This document shows, in pieces, positions 34,092 through 45,485 of a stretch of 64,000 bases of DNA. Origin of the DNA: Euphorbia lathyris (lineage: Eukaryota; Streptophyta; Magnoliopsida; Malpighiales; Euphorbiaceae); assembly GCF_963576675.1 (NCBI RefSeq), contig NC_088919.1:44600501-44664500 (forward strand), in the 5' to 3' direction. The notes below the pieces were generated by a model that ran no database searches, was not told the DNA's origin, and saw only the letters and a program-made list of their open reading frames with translations. The translations under genes were made by a program, and so were the position numbers. The stretch's first letter is position 1; the number at the start of each line of letters is the position of its first letter.

Positions 34092-36308
34092 TAGGGATGC
34101 ACGTGGTCGATTAACCAGTCCATTAAGCTTAATTCGGTCGATTAACCATTTGATCGGTTTTTTAAAATCACTAACCATACACTAGCAGGCCCGTCCCTGA
34201 GCATGGGCAGGAGGGGCGCCTGCCTAAGGTCCATGGATGAAAGGGGCCCAATTATAGTAATGTAGGGTACTATAATAGGCTTTTAAACTATACTTGATTA
34301 AATTTCAAAAAGAAAATATATTTTGATTAAAAACGTTGTCATAAGATTCTTTCCAAATAAAAAATGGTGGCATTAGATTAAATTCAAAAAGAAATTATAT
34401 TTGATTTTTGACAAAAAAAAAAGAAATTATATTTGATCAAAAACATGGGCATCAGTTACTCAGTAGTGTTTCCAAATTCTCAAATTTATCTCACATTCTT
34501 TCCAAATTTCTTAATAAAAATGTTGGACATCAATTCCCTTATTTATCTCAGAGTCTTTCCATAATTAGCTCTCCCACCCATTAATCCTAACAAAATTTCT
34601 AATTTATCTCTCTCCGTCTTTGCAAAACTCTATCAGATTCTGATTTACTTGTTCTTCAGAGACAATTTGAGAGAAGCACATTAAAATCTTCCAATTTCAA
34701 GAACTTAGCCGCTAAAGCTCGTTAAGTGAGATGCTTTTCAGATTTGGTTTTTCATTTTTCTATTATCATACTTTGTGTCCTGAAGAGCATAAATCTATCA
34801 GAACTATTTCATAATCTATTAAATTTGAAAATTTTGCATTTAGAAATGTTCATAGACATCATTTTGTATAAGAAATTGGGTACTTAAAGGAATATAAAAT
34901 GTTTTTTTTCATGCGAAATGTTTTTTATTAGATTGTTTGTTAAATGTAATAAAAAAATGCTATTTTTAAGTAATATTCTTTTATACAATTGACTTTTTTA
35001 TTTTATTTCTTACTTGTACTTATTTATTAGGGACCCAATAGTAACTCGCCCCTGGGCCTCTAAAACTTCAGAATCGGCCCTGTACACTAATCCATTAAAA
35101 TCGGTTAACCATTAATCGGTTAACCAATTATTTCGGTCGGTTAACCTTTTATTTCGGTTTCTAACCATTAGTAAATAAAAATAAAAATAATAAAAATAAT
35201 TATAGCTTTTATTGTGAGTGGGACATTGGGTCAAGAACGAGTTGAAGAGATTAATGGCGGAAAAAAAGATGTGCATGCATTGTGTCTATATGGACTATAG
35301 ACTCGAGATTGAATGAGCTGAAGAAAGGGCAGCAAAACTTAGAAAGTAGAAACAAAGTAAAAATTCTATAAAAAAAAAAAAGAAACCAAGTAAAAATAGG
35401 ATTCTAAACAAACAAATGAAAAAATCATTCATAAATAAAAAGTATTTATTTTTATTTATCAAGATAATATTGGATATTCAACTTATATTTTAATTCGTAT
35501 AAACAAATTTTAGCACAAGTTAAATCTTGTCCGTATTTAGTCAACGAATATTCTATTTTCCCAGAACCAAAAATGAAAAGAAAAGCAAAAAAAAAAAAAA
35601 AAAAAAACAACAAAAAAAAAAATATTATCTTTTATGGTAAGAGTTTATAATTTGTTTTATATGCAAACAAAAAAGATATATGCTATGCTCGTATATATAG
35701 TAGCAAAAAATATGAACTAAAGAGGAGGACCCAATTTCGTTGCGGCTTCCATTAAATAATAATCAACCGCACAGTTTACTTAAATTTCTTAACATTTTGA
35801 TCATTGCATAAAAATCTGATAACTTTGACATTTTCTAAATTCAAAAACTTATTTCAATTTTATATATTGTTTATTACATGATTTAAGTTTCTTGTTTTTT
35901 ATCTTTATTTTTTTATCACAATATTATCTTTATTTTTTGAAAGTTCTTTTTTCCTATCTTTCCTTTTTCTTCAACAAAACATCAATGAGTGCTTAGTTAA
36001 TTTAGATAAATATAATTAAGTAACTAATTAATTACTAATTAGTATAATTGAATAATAGATAATTATATATATAAATATAAGTATAAATAAATGTATTTGT
36101 ATATTTTTTTAATATTTAATTGAAATTCGGTCGGTTTCGGTTAACCGCGGTTTTTGGAATAAGAAAACCGTAACCGTAACCATTAACCATTATTTTTAAA
36201 ATTAAAAACCGTATACTAGTCCATCGGTTTCGGTTAACCTTATTTTCGGTTTGGTTTCGATTTGGTTTTTCGGTTTTTCGGATTTTCGGATTTTTGTGTG
36301 CACTCCTA
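34092..36308. mobile_element. hAT-like element with 8-bp target duplication, host to a nested hAT
   Basis: Ends are TAGGGATGCACG... and, reversed, TAGGAGTGCACAC.... The perfect 8-bp repeat GTTGGCAC flanks them at 34084-34091 and 36309-36316. Subterminal GGTTAACC / CGGTTAACCG repeats cluster at both ends (34107-34160, 35095-35170, 36120-36260). No transposase is seen. It grew by the nested insertion at 34186-35082. Confidence 0.88.
34186..35082. mobile_element. Nested hAT-like element, 897 bp
   Basis: Starts CAGGCCCGTCCCTGAG and ends ...AATCGGCCCTG (reversed CAGGGCCGATTCTGA). The 8-bp flank tacactag (34178-34185) versus tacactaa (35083-35090) matches at seven of eight. CAGGG-type ends and an 8-bp duplication point to hAT. 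No ORF. Confidence 0.85.
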
Positions 36309-36316
36309 GTTGGCAC

Positions 36317-37440
36317 TGGATTGGAATGCCAAATGGCTCTAGATTCAATAAAATTATTAAAATAGTAAATTTGTGTCAATAAAATTACTATAGCTGGATC
36401 AGATAATCTGAACCAACGTGGTTGATATGTCGACACACTACAAGAAAAATAGATTGTTTGTATTGTCACATAATCGTGTAAAGTTGTCACATAAAAATTT
36501 ATGCGATAATTAGATTGAAACACATTTTTATTCTGACAAAAATAATTAATAAGGAAATTAGATCCCAAAATATTTAATTTAGAAATTAAATTAAGTTTGA
36601 TTTTTGCTAATAAGTTTGTTGAATGATATTTATAACTTAAGCATTAAATCAAATGCAAAGCAAAAAGGCTCTAGGGAAATAAAGGCTCAAGCCTTATTTC
36701 TGGAAACAAAACTAGAAACCCGATATACAGAAGCCCAGAAGGTTTGTGTTCTACCTATTAAAGAGTGCTTTAATGGATTAAAGCTCAGAAGAAGGTATTC
36801 TGAGCACTAGACGTAGGCGAGAGGTCGAACCAATATAAATCTGTTGAGTAACGTATTTCTTAACTCTGCCTTTATCACCTTTGATTATAATTGCTTGCTC
36901 TAATATTATTATCTCACACATAGGCTCTGACTGTCAAACACTTATTAAATTGCTAATCTTAAGAAATTATTAATGCCTTGTGTGATCTTTATTCACTTGT
37001 AAAGAATTGTAATAAAAAGATAAGTGCATTAAACAGAAGATGTGATGAAGTTGAAGAAGTTAAACTCGGAGACACTTGATATCTCCTTCAAGACAACACT
37101 CGTCAAGATAAAAATATTAAGACGATGATGAAGTTTGTCACAGAAGTCTATGAGGAGAATAAATCTAGAAGAGAAATAGCCACCACCATCAATACTCTAA
37201 AGGCCAAATTTCCACTAGGAAAGGATGGAAACGACAATTAGAAGTTGTATGAAATTTCTGTGGTAAAGTAGGCCATGCTACTTAGTTATGCTGGTATAAA
37301 AATAACTATTATGATTCATATGATGAACAACCTGTTAAGACTAATAAAAGAGGATCCAAAAAGACTTGGATACCTAAGAAGAAATGATTAATCCCTAATC
37401 GGAGTCTTAAAAATTTCCATTGTCGAGCGCCGATAAGGGC
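36317..37440 (+). pseudogene. gag: Copia-type (SIRE-like) gag relic
   Basis: At 37130-37390 a decayed frame reads TINTLKAKFPLGKDGN, then CGKVGHATxLCWYKNN (a damaged CCHC knuckle), and ends KKTWIPKKK before TGA. This resembles the end of gag in SIRE/Maximus-type Copia elements. The 36600-37000 stretch has no ORF with a recognised domain and may be LTR/leader. Stops and changed codons show it is inactive. Confidence 0.5.
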
Positions 37441-37685
37441 GTTGACATTCTTGATAGAATTAGGGAGGGAAGTGTTTACTTTTTAAATTTTTTAATTCAT
37501 TAGCACGTGTTCACAATGTGGCAAAAAGAATTATGTGTGGCAGCCAGATGACATTAAGCTGCTTGGATCAAAGTCCAGGTTATTATTCTGATGTTATGTG
37601 GACACTAAAACAACCATTGTGACTTTGTTGTGGTTGAAATAAAAGTTTAATAAATTTATTGCGCTATTTTAAAATTCAATAATCA
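37441..37685. other. Spacer between Copia relic and Helitron, no gene seen
   Basis: No ORF of interest. Confidence 0.35.
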
Positions 37686-37957
37686 TCTATATATAATATA
37701 AAATAATAAGGATAGAGCTGAGGTGTCACTTCCTCATTTTTTACTGATAAAAACTATAATATAATATATAATATATTAATTTTAATTATATTATTATATT
37801 TATCTATAAAAAGATTATTTAAAGTAAATGTGAAAATAAAATAATAATATTTAATTTATATAGCACTTTTATATCATTAATTGTAATTATTAGATTATAT
37901 TTTTGTTAATATTTATAGGTTAAGATGAATCCGTACATCGCACGGATCAAAAACTAG
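37686..37957 (+). mobile_element. Non-autonomous mini-Helitron (272 bp)
   Basis: It begins TCTATATATAATA after a host A (37685). It ends with the hairpin CCGT-ACATCGC-ACGG region (37931-37945), then a short spacer and CTAG (37954-37957), followed by host T. 5'-TC, a 3' hairpin about 10 bases before CTRR, and A/T insertion are the Helitron hallmarks. No Rep/helicase is present. The 5' part 'gagctgaggtgtcac' is typical of plant Helitron families. Confidence 0.85.
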
Positions 37958-38880
37958 TATTGATAATAGACAAACTTCAATTACATGGATACTTTTTACC
38001 ATTTCTAAGTAAAAGAAACCACATAAGTTTTTTCTTTTTATTATATTTTGGCTTACTATATCATCTCCTCTAACTTTTTCAAAAATCTTTGATTACGCGC
38101 TTAAATTTTTAAAGTGCCTCGACAACATCCTCAATTTATTTAAAATATAGTCAATTAATCACTCGCTTACAAAAAGTAAGCTGTATGTAAAAAGTATGAA
38201 TGTTATTGCACAATTTATAGAATAGATTAACATATATTAAAAAAGGAAGTTCTTACTTGCTCAACTTTAAAACATGTCATTTATGATAACCTTATACTCC
38301 GTTCTTGATCATTTAACTTTTTCAAAGCACGTGCAATGCACCTTCCGCAAGCAGTTTATTCTTTGCAATTGAGTGATTACTTGACTATATTTTAAACAAG
38401 TTGAGAGGGTAGTTATAACATTTTAAACAAATTTAGAAGGCTATCGGAGCACTGGAAAGTCAATTTTTTTTTGGTACAAAAGATGTATTAAGCCTTATTT
38501 TTTACTTTCCCATATTATTTTTATTCATTTAGTATATGTTTCAACCATTAAGTATAATATTTGATGGAAATATTTTTATTTTTATTTATTTTATTTTAGA
38601 AAACCTTATTCTTCTTTTATTTGATTTGGTGCATATAACTTTGAATTTTTGAAGAGCTCAAAAATTATAGTTGGGCTTCTCTGAATAGAACCCATATAGA
38701 AAAAGCCCAATCAAGCCATCAAGATCGGCCCAATAGTTCTAGACCACATGCGGCCGAAAGTGAAAATAGCTGCCGTTGTTTTATCAATTTCCTCTCTTAA
38801 TTTCTACCCATTGGATTAGTACCAATCCATCTTCACCGTCCAAACCCATCTCCCTTGCAATAAAATGCTATCGGTTTGTT
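37958..38880. other. Intergenic spacer and upstream region of the RS2Z gene
   Basis: No ORF of note. The last 200 bp probably hold the promoter. Confidence 0.4.
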
Positions 38881-38885
38881 AGGTT

Positions 38886-38894
38886 TTTATAAAT
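38886..38894 (+). promoter_or_regulatory. Candidate TATA box of the RS2Z gene
   Basis: tttataaat about 100 bp before the inferred first splice donor (gtaag at 38987). This would give a short 5' UTR exon of about 38920-38986. Confidence 0.45.
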
Positions 38895-38986
38895 CTCGAC
38901 AACTCCATTATCGTTTCCCTTTTTTGCAGAGAAGACCTAATCCTTTTCGTAGCCTTAATCGAATTTCAGGGCTTTCCTCTTTCGAC

Positions 38987-39510
38987 GTAAGAACTTCGCT
39001 TATTCTTCACTTGTTTCTAAGTTTTAGCGTTATTTGAATTTGAAGTTGAATTTTTTCAATTGAAACTCCGTAACTTTTTTTATCTGTTTGATTGGTTGTC
39101 AGATTTTGATTTTGATGTAAAAGCTGCTGTATTTTTTTTTTGTCTGATATTGTTGAAGCCCCGATTGATAGATCTGTTCCTTTCCCTTGTTATCACTTCA
39201 TGAATATCTGCATCTAGGTTTGTTTTCTTTTGCCCTCTCATATCTTGGGTTTCATCTGCTATGAGTTAATTTTAATATGTTTTATGTGTGGGTCTTGTTT
39301 TATACAGCGGTGTCAAATTGAATTGATTAATACAGGGCATTGGCTAGGAATTACTGTATAAGGACTAACATGCATAATCATGTTTTAATTGTTGTGTATC
39401 CAATTGGTCTTGGTTGGTCATGTCAGGCTCTGGATCATATAAATTAGTATATTATTTTATTAGTATCTTGGTTAACTTTAACGGTGTATGTCAACTATTA
39501 ATTGCTGCAG
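38987..39510 (+). other. Inferred 5' UTR intron of the RS2Z gene
   Basis: Donor ttcgac|gtaag at 38987 and acceptor ttgctgcag|tttgaaaATG ending at 39510. A leader intron just before the ATG is common in plant SR genes. Confidence 0.6.
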
Positions 39511-39517
39511 TTTGAAA

Positions 39518-41794
39518 ATGCCACGATATGATGATCGATATGCTAATACTCGCCTCTACGTTGGACATCTTGCCTCTCGCACAAGGTCACGAGATCTTGA
39601 ATATCTTTTCAGCAAATATGGAAGGTAACATCTAGTTTCTAACTTTATTTTTTGGGGGATTTGGGTCTACCAGTACATGGCTATGTCCTTGTTCAATGGA
39701 ATAGTTGTTTGGTGTTTTTTCTTCTTGACTAGTTTAACTAGTTGCAGAATCTCCAAAAGTACTCTGGCCTTTCCTCATTCCACTGTATAACGTGGTCGAA
39801 GTCCATTTAAGAGTAGTGTGTTTTTTATACCGTGCCCAGCAAATTGATCATCATCTATGTGGTATTTATTTTTAAATGAGAAATCCGTTGGAGTTCTTAA
39901 TTAATGGTTGTAGTGTAGGGTATGCCACTTGCCTCCTGCAAATACTTAGGGAAAAGTAGGTCTTCGGCAGGTTGTTTGTGTGTGGATTTGTGTTAACTAT
40001 CACGTTATCTGTGTGGGAATCTGTGGCCCCTAGGTGTCATTTTTTAACTTGAATGATCTTGTTGAAGGTTTCTGGGCTTTTGCCTAACCTGGAGGCCTAT
40101 GGTGAGAGGGTTGCCATGGTGGAATGGTGGAAATTCTTGCCGAGTTATAGGAGACTTTGGCGATACTTTCTATTATGTTATTGCGTGTTTTTATGGAATT
40201 GGCAACAATCTCAAACTGGTGTTTAGTTCGTCTATGAGGGGTGAAGTATCATACACTTGCAGTACTTAAGTAATGATGGCCTTACTGTTTGTGGCAACCG
40301 TTTCGCAGAGTACGAGATGTGGATATGAAGCGTGACTATGCATTTGTTGTAAGTGCCATATCTTTATTCTCGTGTATTTTATGATGTTGAATGTTACCAT
40401 GACCTGCTTTGAATTAGTTTGTTGGTATGTTTGCAAGATTATAGTACAAAAGTATGGTCTCCCTTGTTTGTTTCTGTTCTTACTTCTTCAAACAGGAATT
40501 TAGTGATCCTCGAGACGCTGATGATGCAAGATACCATCTGGATGGCAAGGATTTTGACGGGAGCCGTATTATTGTGGAATTTGCAAAAGGGGTGAGCTTT
40601 TTAACTAGATCCCTCTTCAATTGAATAGTTTGCTTATTTCATACTTGTTGTTGGTTATGGAATAGAGCATTGGAGTTTTGGTTGCATGGTTAAAAGGGAA
40701 AAATCAATAAAAATGTTTTTTTTTTTTTTTTTAGTTGATTCTTAAATTTATTTGCTCATATAGTGTTTCAGTCTGTTCTTCGCAAGTACTATTATTGAAT
40801 TCAGTTTTCCATTCTTGAAGATGATCAATGTTTACCACCCAAATTGCCAGGTACCTCGCGGTTCTCGGGAATATTTGGGTAGGGGTCCTCCTCCAGGATC
40901 TGGGCGTTGCTTTAATTGTGGAATAGATGGTCATTGGGCTCGTGATTGCAAAGCTGGGGATTGGAAGAATAAGTGTTATCGCTGCGGAGAAAGAGGCCAT
41001 ATAGAGAGAAACTGCAAGAACAGTCCAAAGAAGCTAAAGTAATGTATCTGGCTCTTGATTCATGGGACATTGCTCTTCCTGCTTATTTAATTTTGTGATT
41101 TCAAAAGTTCATTTCAATGCTGTACTTTAAAATCTAATCATGTACCCTTCCTTTCAGAAGAGGCCGGAGTTACTCTCGATCTCCTGCTAGGTCACGGTCA
41201 CACTCACCACGCCGAGGCAGAAGCCGTAGCCCAAGTTACAGCAGAGGTCGCAGCTACAGGTTTGTTTGACTTATCTTATAAACAGATGATTATAAACTGT
41301 CAGTGGATCATACAATAATCACTGCTGCCAATTTTTATTTCTTTGGGACATTGATGACATGCACTTTGTTGTACAGCCGGTCAAGATCTCCACCACCAAA
41401 GAGAGAGCGAAGCATTGAGCATGATGACAGGAGGTCCCTGAGCCCTGAGCCAAAGAATGGTGTGCTCTCAAAGAGTAGGAAGCGCAGCCCAACACCTGAT
41501 GAAGGCAGCCCACGACCTTCACCCAAGTCCCGGAAACAGGATGATCAGCAAGATAGGTCAGAATATAGTGGTAGCCCAAGGAGGAGCAGGAGCCCTAGAA
41601 GACAAAGCCCGGTAGCTGGGAGGTATGGAAGTCGAAGTCCAATTCAGACTAATGGCCGAAGCCGAAGCCGCAGTCCTAGTCCTCGGGATGACAGGAGCCC
41701 AGTTGATGATGACTATGAGGATAATCGCCGTTCTCCAAGAGGCAGCCGCTCTCCAAGAGTTAGCCGTTCTCCTAGAGGCAGTGAGTCGCCTTAG
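39518..41794 (+). CDS. RS2Z: RS2Z-type SR splicing factor (RRM, two zinc knuckles, RS domain)
   Basis: Six coding exons with GT-AG borders: 39518-39624, 40309-40348, 40496-40591, 40851-41038, 41158-41259, 41377-41794. They join to 951 nt, 316 residues, all phases consistent. The RRM has RNP2 LYVGHL (13-18) and RNP1 KRDYAFVEF (43-51). Two CCHC knuckles lie at [14 protein letters not shown] (101-114) and [14 protein letters not shown] (123-136). An Arg-Ser region (about 148-195) and a long Ser-Pro-rich tail follow. One RRM plus two knuckles defines the plant-only RS2Z subfamily (RS2Z32/33, about 285-290 residues), nuclear pre-mRNA splicing factors. The long second intron (39625-40308) is where alternative splicing is known in this subfamily. 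This copy has a slightly longer tail. Confidence 0.95.
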
Positions 41795-42590
41795 AAGTGC
41801 AGTCTAAAGGAACGGGTCAGTAGAGCCTCAGTTGAAGAACAATCCATGTTGTCTGCAAGACATTTTATTTTGATGTTCTATTAAAACAATCTGTTATATC
41901 ATTTTACTTTGAAAGTAGGAAAACTACAATGAAAAAACATTTGTCATGGATTTGAGATATTTGTTTCTGAATTATCTGGTATTGAGCTTGTTAGTTAATA
42001 TTTTTTGGAGCCCGTTTGTGTCCATAAATCATTTGGCAAGCTTTTGAAGGTAATTAGTTACGTTATATGAATAAACAACAATCCAAAAGGTGAGATTGGT
42101 TTGATTCAATTTGGAGATTTGAAAGTTTACATGATCCTCCAGCAGCCGACACAAAAACAAAACCCATTTCCCTGTTCATCGTTCTTCCCATTTTGAGGAG
42201 TTCTCTTTCATCCAGCAGCCGATTTCCCAGTTTATCGTTCTTCCCATTTGCAGTTCTTCTACTTCATCTCATTTCCCATTCTATTTTCAATTTCCAACTG
42301 AGAAATCACACAATGCGATCTCCTTACCTGATGCGATCTATACAAGGAAGTGTGAGCAGTTAGTGTGTTCATTTTGTTTCGGTATAATTTTGTGTATGGA
42401 TGAATTTAGTGCATAGGGTCTTGTAGCTCTTTCCTCTGTTGATGATTCCTACACCTCTAGCCATAATGTTTTGAAATTTGTACATTATTACTTCGAGTGT
42501 CCTGAGTAATGAAAGTGAAGATTCCTGCTGCTCAACTTCAATTTATGGGATATCTTCCCACTTGTTTCAATATGATAGTGTATAGAAAAA
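41795..42590. other. 3' UTR of RS2Z and downstream spacer
   Basis: 41795 to about 42000 is probable 3' UTR. At 42130-42260 a short imperfect duplication (ccagcagccga ... atcgttcttcccatt) occurs twice. No ORF supported. Confidence 0.4.
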
Positions 42591-42609
42591 AAAAATAGAC
42601 TCCATTTTT

Positions 42610-42820
42610 CCATTGGATAAAGATTATGGTTAACCATTGATTTTTGGTTAACAGTTGAGAAATGGTTAAAAATCGTGAACCAAAAAATCTAACCGAAATT
42701 ATTGGTTAACTATTCGTACGGTTAATCGATATGTTTGGATCGGTTTCGATTTTATTGGTTTAAAAATCGATAGGTTTGGTTCGATTAATTTAATTACCTA
42801 ATAGAGAGGTTAATCAAACT
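42610..42820. repeat. GGTTAACC-rich fragment resembling hAT subterminal sequence
   Basis: Several ggttaaccat / ggttaactat and cggttaatcgat motifs recall the ends of the hAT element at 34092-36308. No clear ends or target duplication; probably a decayed relative. Confidence 0.4.
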
Positions 42821-42936
42821 GTGCCTACCTATTAGTCACTAAATTTATGAACACCGTGTGCAGCTTGATGACCTAAATCCAAGCCTTGATAGCGCACGCT
42901 TGATTACCTAAATCCAAAGCCTTGATGACCTTTATT

Positions 42937-43589
42937 TATTTATTTATTATTATTTTTTTTATAAAAATGCTATATTTCATTTTATTATATTAAAAGGTAC
43001 AAATACACCACGAAAATAAAAAGGTATAAAACCTCTCATCCATATAGGCAACAACCAGTACGAGATTTACTAAGAGAAGAAAAATGGACTACAAAGACCA
43101 ATAAAAGACTACAAAGAGCAATGAAAACTATAAAAAGTACAAATACAACAAACATAGAAATCATATTCTTCTCGTAAGTCAAATCCCTTTGAAAAACCGC
43201 TGTAGTCCATGCTTCATCATTTAGGCTCTTCCGGACATTCGGAATTGAGTCCTTTCTGTTATTGCAACCACGCAGATCTATAGATCTACGGACAAGATGA
43301 ACATTTTCCCCTCTTGCTAAGACCAAAAAAAGAATAAAAGAAAGAAGTATAGCGAACAGATGTAGATCTGACAGAAAAAGAAGTTAGACTTCAAATTGGT
43401 AAGAAAAGGTAAATCGGAAGCTAAAAACGAAGAAAAACATAAGTGGCAGGAGGAAGAAGAAAGACCGTCGTCCTTCTTCCTCCTCTAACTAGACTTGTTT
43501 AGAAAACTACAACGAAGAAAATGACGGTGATGATGGCGGAATAAAGAAGAAAAGTAGAGAGAAGGAGGAGCTTCTCTCTCTTTATTGAT
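42937..43589 (-). mobile_element. Non-LTR retro-insertion with 16-bp target duplication
   Basis: The perfect direct repeat cttgatgacctttatt flanks it at 42921-42936 and 43590-43605. The left end is T-rich (tatttatttattattatttt), which on the minus strand is an A-rich 3' tail. Sequence at 43060-43200 (gactacaaagagcaa, ttctcgtaagtc) recurs at 50800-50900, so this is a dispersed family. The minus-strand ORF 43036-43326 has no recognised domain. LINE 3' fragment or large SINE not resolved. Confidence 0.75.
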
Positions 43590-43605
43590 CTTGATGACCT
43601 TTATT

Positions 43606-44146
43606 GGGAAGGTGTTAAAACGAAATTCATTATCCTCATTTTCTTTGGGATAAAATTTTACTATTTTCATGGTTGTTCGTTAAACTTTAAAATGAGATAT
43701 AAATTTTATATTTTTAACATTATGACCGATACATTTTAATTAAGGTTTCAAAATAATTGTTAACGATCTCAAAATGTAAATGTTCAAGAATTAAAGTTGT
43801 TTAAAACCATATTTATCACGAAATCATATTTTTTATTATCCAAAATCATAATTTCTAGAGTTTAAAATCTATTTCTAACTAAACAACACTTGAATGATCT
43901 CAAAATGAAAATTGTAAGGAATTGTGTTTGAAAATATCATCAATTCTTAGTATTTTTATTTTGACATCAACAGTTATTTTGAGGAGGAAATTAGAATTTA
44001 TGACCATAATGTAAAGTACCCATTTTCATTTTCTTGTTTCGCTTTAAAAGTGAGCTCATTTGCTTCTGGAGTTGTGATTGAGCTATGTGGAAAGATAAAC
44101 TTAAAATTGATGTACAAGGGTTAACAATATTTATAAACAAATCAGA
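43606..44146. other. Upstream region of the YkgJ-like gene with a dispersed repeat
   Basis: About 43735-43880 (gttaacgatctcaaaatg ... gttgtttaaaaccat) resembles 62625-62760 and 62950-63180 in the ALS3-like intron. No ORF. Confidence 0.4.
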
Positions 44147-45485
44147 ATGTCTTGCGCTGTGAGTGTTCCCCTCTGCAACAGCGGCATCTGGGCTGGTGCG
44201 CAGAAAGATAAGAAGAAAAAATCGCGGAAGGTGGGAAATGGGGGTTTCGGATGCAAGAGGAAGGAGGAAGTATGGCGTTGCGTTGAAGGTTGTGGCGCAT
44301 GCTGCAAGCTGGTTAAAGGACCCTCCTTCGCCACTCCTGAAGAAATCTTCACCAATCCCTCCGACATACAGGTAGTTTATTGTATTGTATTATCCTCTCT
44401 TACTGGCTAGCTAGCTTCAAATTCAATTGCATCGACTTTTCATATCTTCCATAGCTTTACAGAAGCTTAATAGGCCCTGATGGATGGTGCATTCACTATC
44501 AAAAAACAACTCGCAAGTGCTCTATTTACCCTGGTATGTTATGCTTCCTGTTTTCATCATTTCATTCAATTTAGAGAGGCAATGCTTTCCTAGTATAATG
44601 CCATAGAACTTGGTTTCTAAACAATATATTAGGGTTCCTTATACTTTTGCCCAAATCATCCACTCAGATCTTTGAACTTTGTAGATGTCTCATTACCTAT
44701 GTTGCACGGAAATGGGAAATGAAACCGAAATGGATACCGGGAAATATTATTTCTAAGAAAAATTAGCTAGGAAACGGTGGAAACTGAAACAGACACGAAT
44801 CCCGGAAACACTAATGAAGAAGAGTTTCCGTGCAACATAGCTCATTACTCCTTAACTTGCTTAAAGCTACCTGATTAAAGCAAAATGAAGATTTAGATAA
44901 TTGAAACGTGTATACTTTCAGCAAGTTCTGGAAATCTCCAAAGTTTAGAAGGCTAACTGGATTATTTAGCTAAGTAGAGAAGCGGTATGAATCACATAAC
45001 ACGATTATCTGTTTACGCACTGTTGAATTTATGTTTCTACTGAATATGAAAGCATTTGTTTTGGATTAGAGCGTCCATATTTTTGTCGAGTGGAGGCAGA
45101 TGTATTCCAGTCATTGTATGGGATTAGTAACAAGCATTTCAACAAGGAGGCTTGCAGGTTGGCTCTTTAGCTCTTTTGCTTTCTTATCCCACACTCAGGA
45201 TAACTTTTACCTTACTCGTGAAGTAATACATCTGATCAATCAAAAGAAAAACGTTTACCACTTCATGAATGATGACTAGTGTTACGAATATAAAATTGAT
45301 TGATCAGATGTATTGCGCGGGAAGTATTATAGAATTTCTCCTTTGTCTGCTTGTTTTTATAATAAGATTGCCCTCCATTTTGATTTTGCAGTTCATGTAG
45401 AGATACCATTAAGTCAACCTATGGTCCTCATTCCAAGGAGTTGGATACTTTCAATGACTCTGGTTCTGTTTCTGCTTCTGCTTAA
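44147..45485 (+). CDS. Small Cys-cluster protein of the YkgJ (CxxxCxxCC) type
   Basis: Four exons, 44147-44371, 44455-44533, 45070-45157 and 45392-45485, join to 486 nt (161 residues) with consistent GT-AG borders. Exon 1 is Lys-rich and holds CVEGCGACCK (45-54), the metal-binding CxxxCxxCC motif of the PF03692-like family. More Cys follow in DGWCIHY, TRKCSIYPERPYFCRVEA and EACSSCRD. Bacterial members are called putative zinc- or iron-chelating or Fe-S proteins; the plant function is unknown. An 8-bp-duplicating MITE sits in intron 2. The first ATG of the frame is used; no targeting signal is certain. Confidence 0.85.
44697..44840. mobile_element. 144-bp MITE in intron 2 of the YkgJ-like gene
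   Basis: Inverted ends CTATGTTGCACGGAAA / TTTCCGTGCAACATAG are perfect over 16 bp. The 8-bp repeat CTCATTAC flanks it at 44689-44696 and 44841-44848. The size of the duplication suggests hAT. Related copies lie at about 45680-45990 and 48160-48690. Confidence 0.9.

Noticed and set aside
43036..43326. 96-codon minus ORF with hydrophobic stretch as a membrane protein
   Set aside because: It lies wholly inside a retro-insertion with a 16-bp duplication; the hydrophobic run comes from A/T-rich text shared with another copy.
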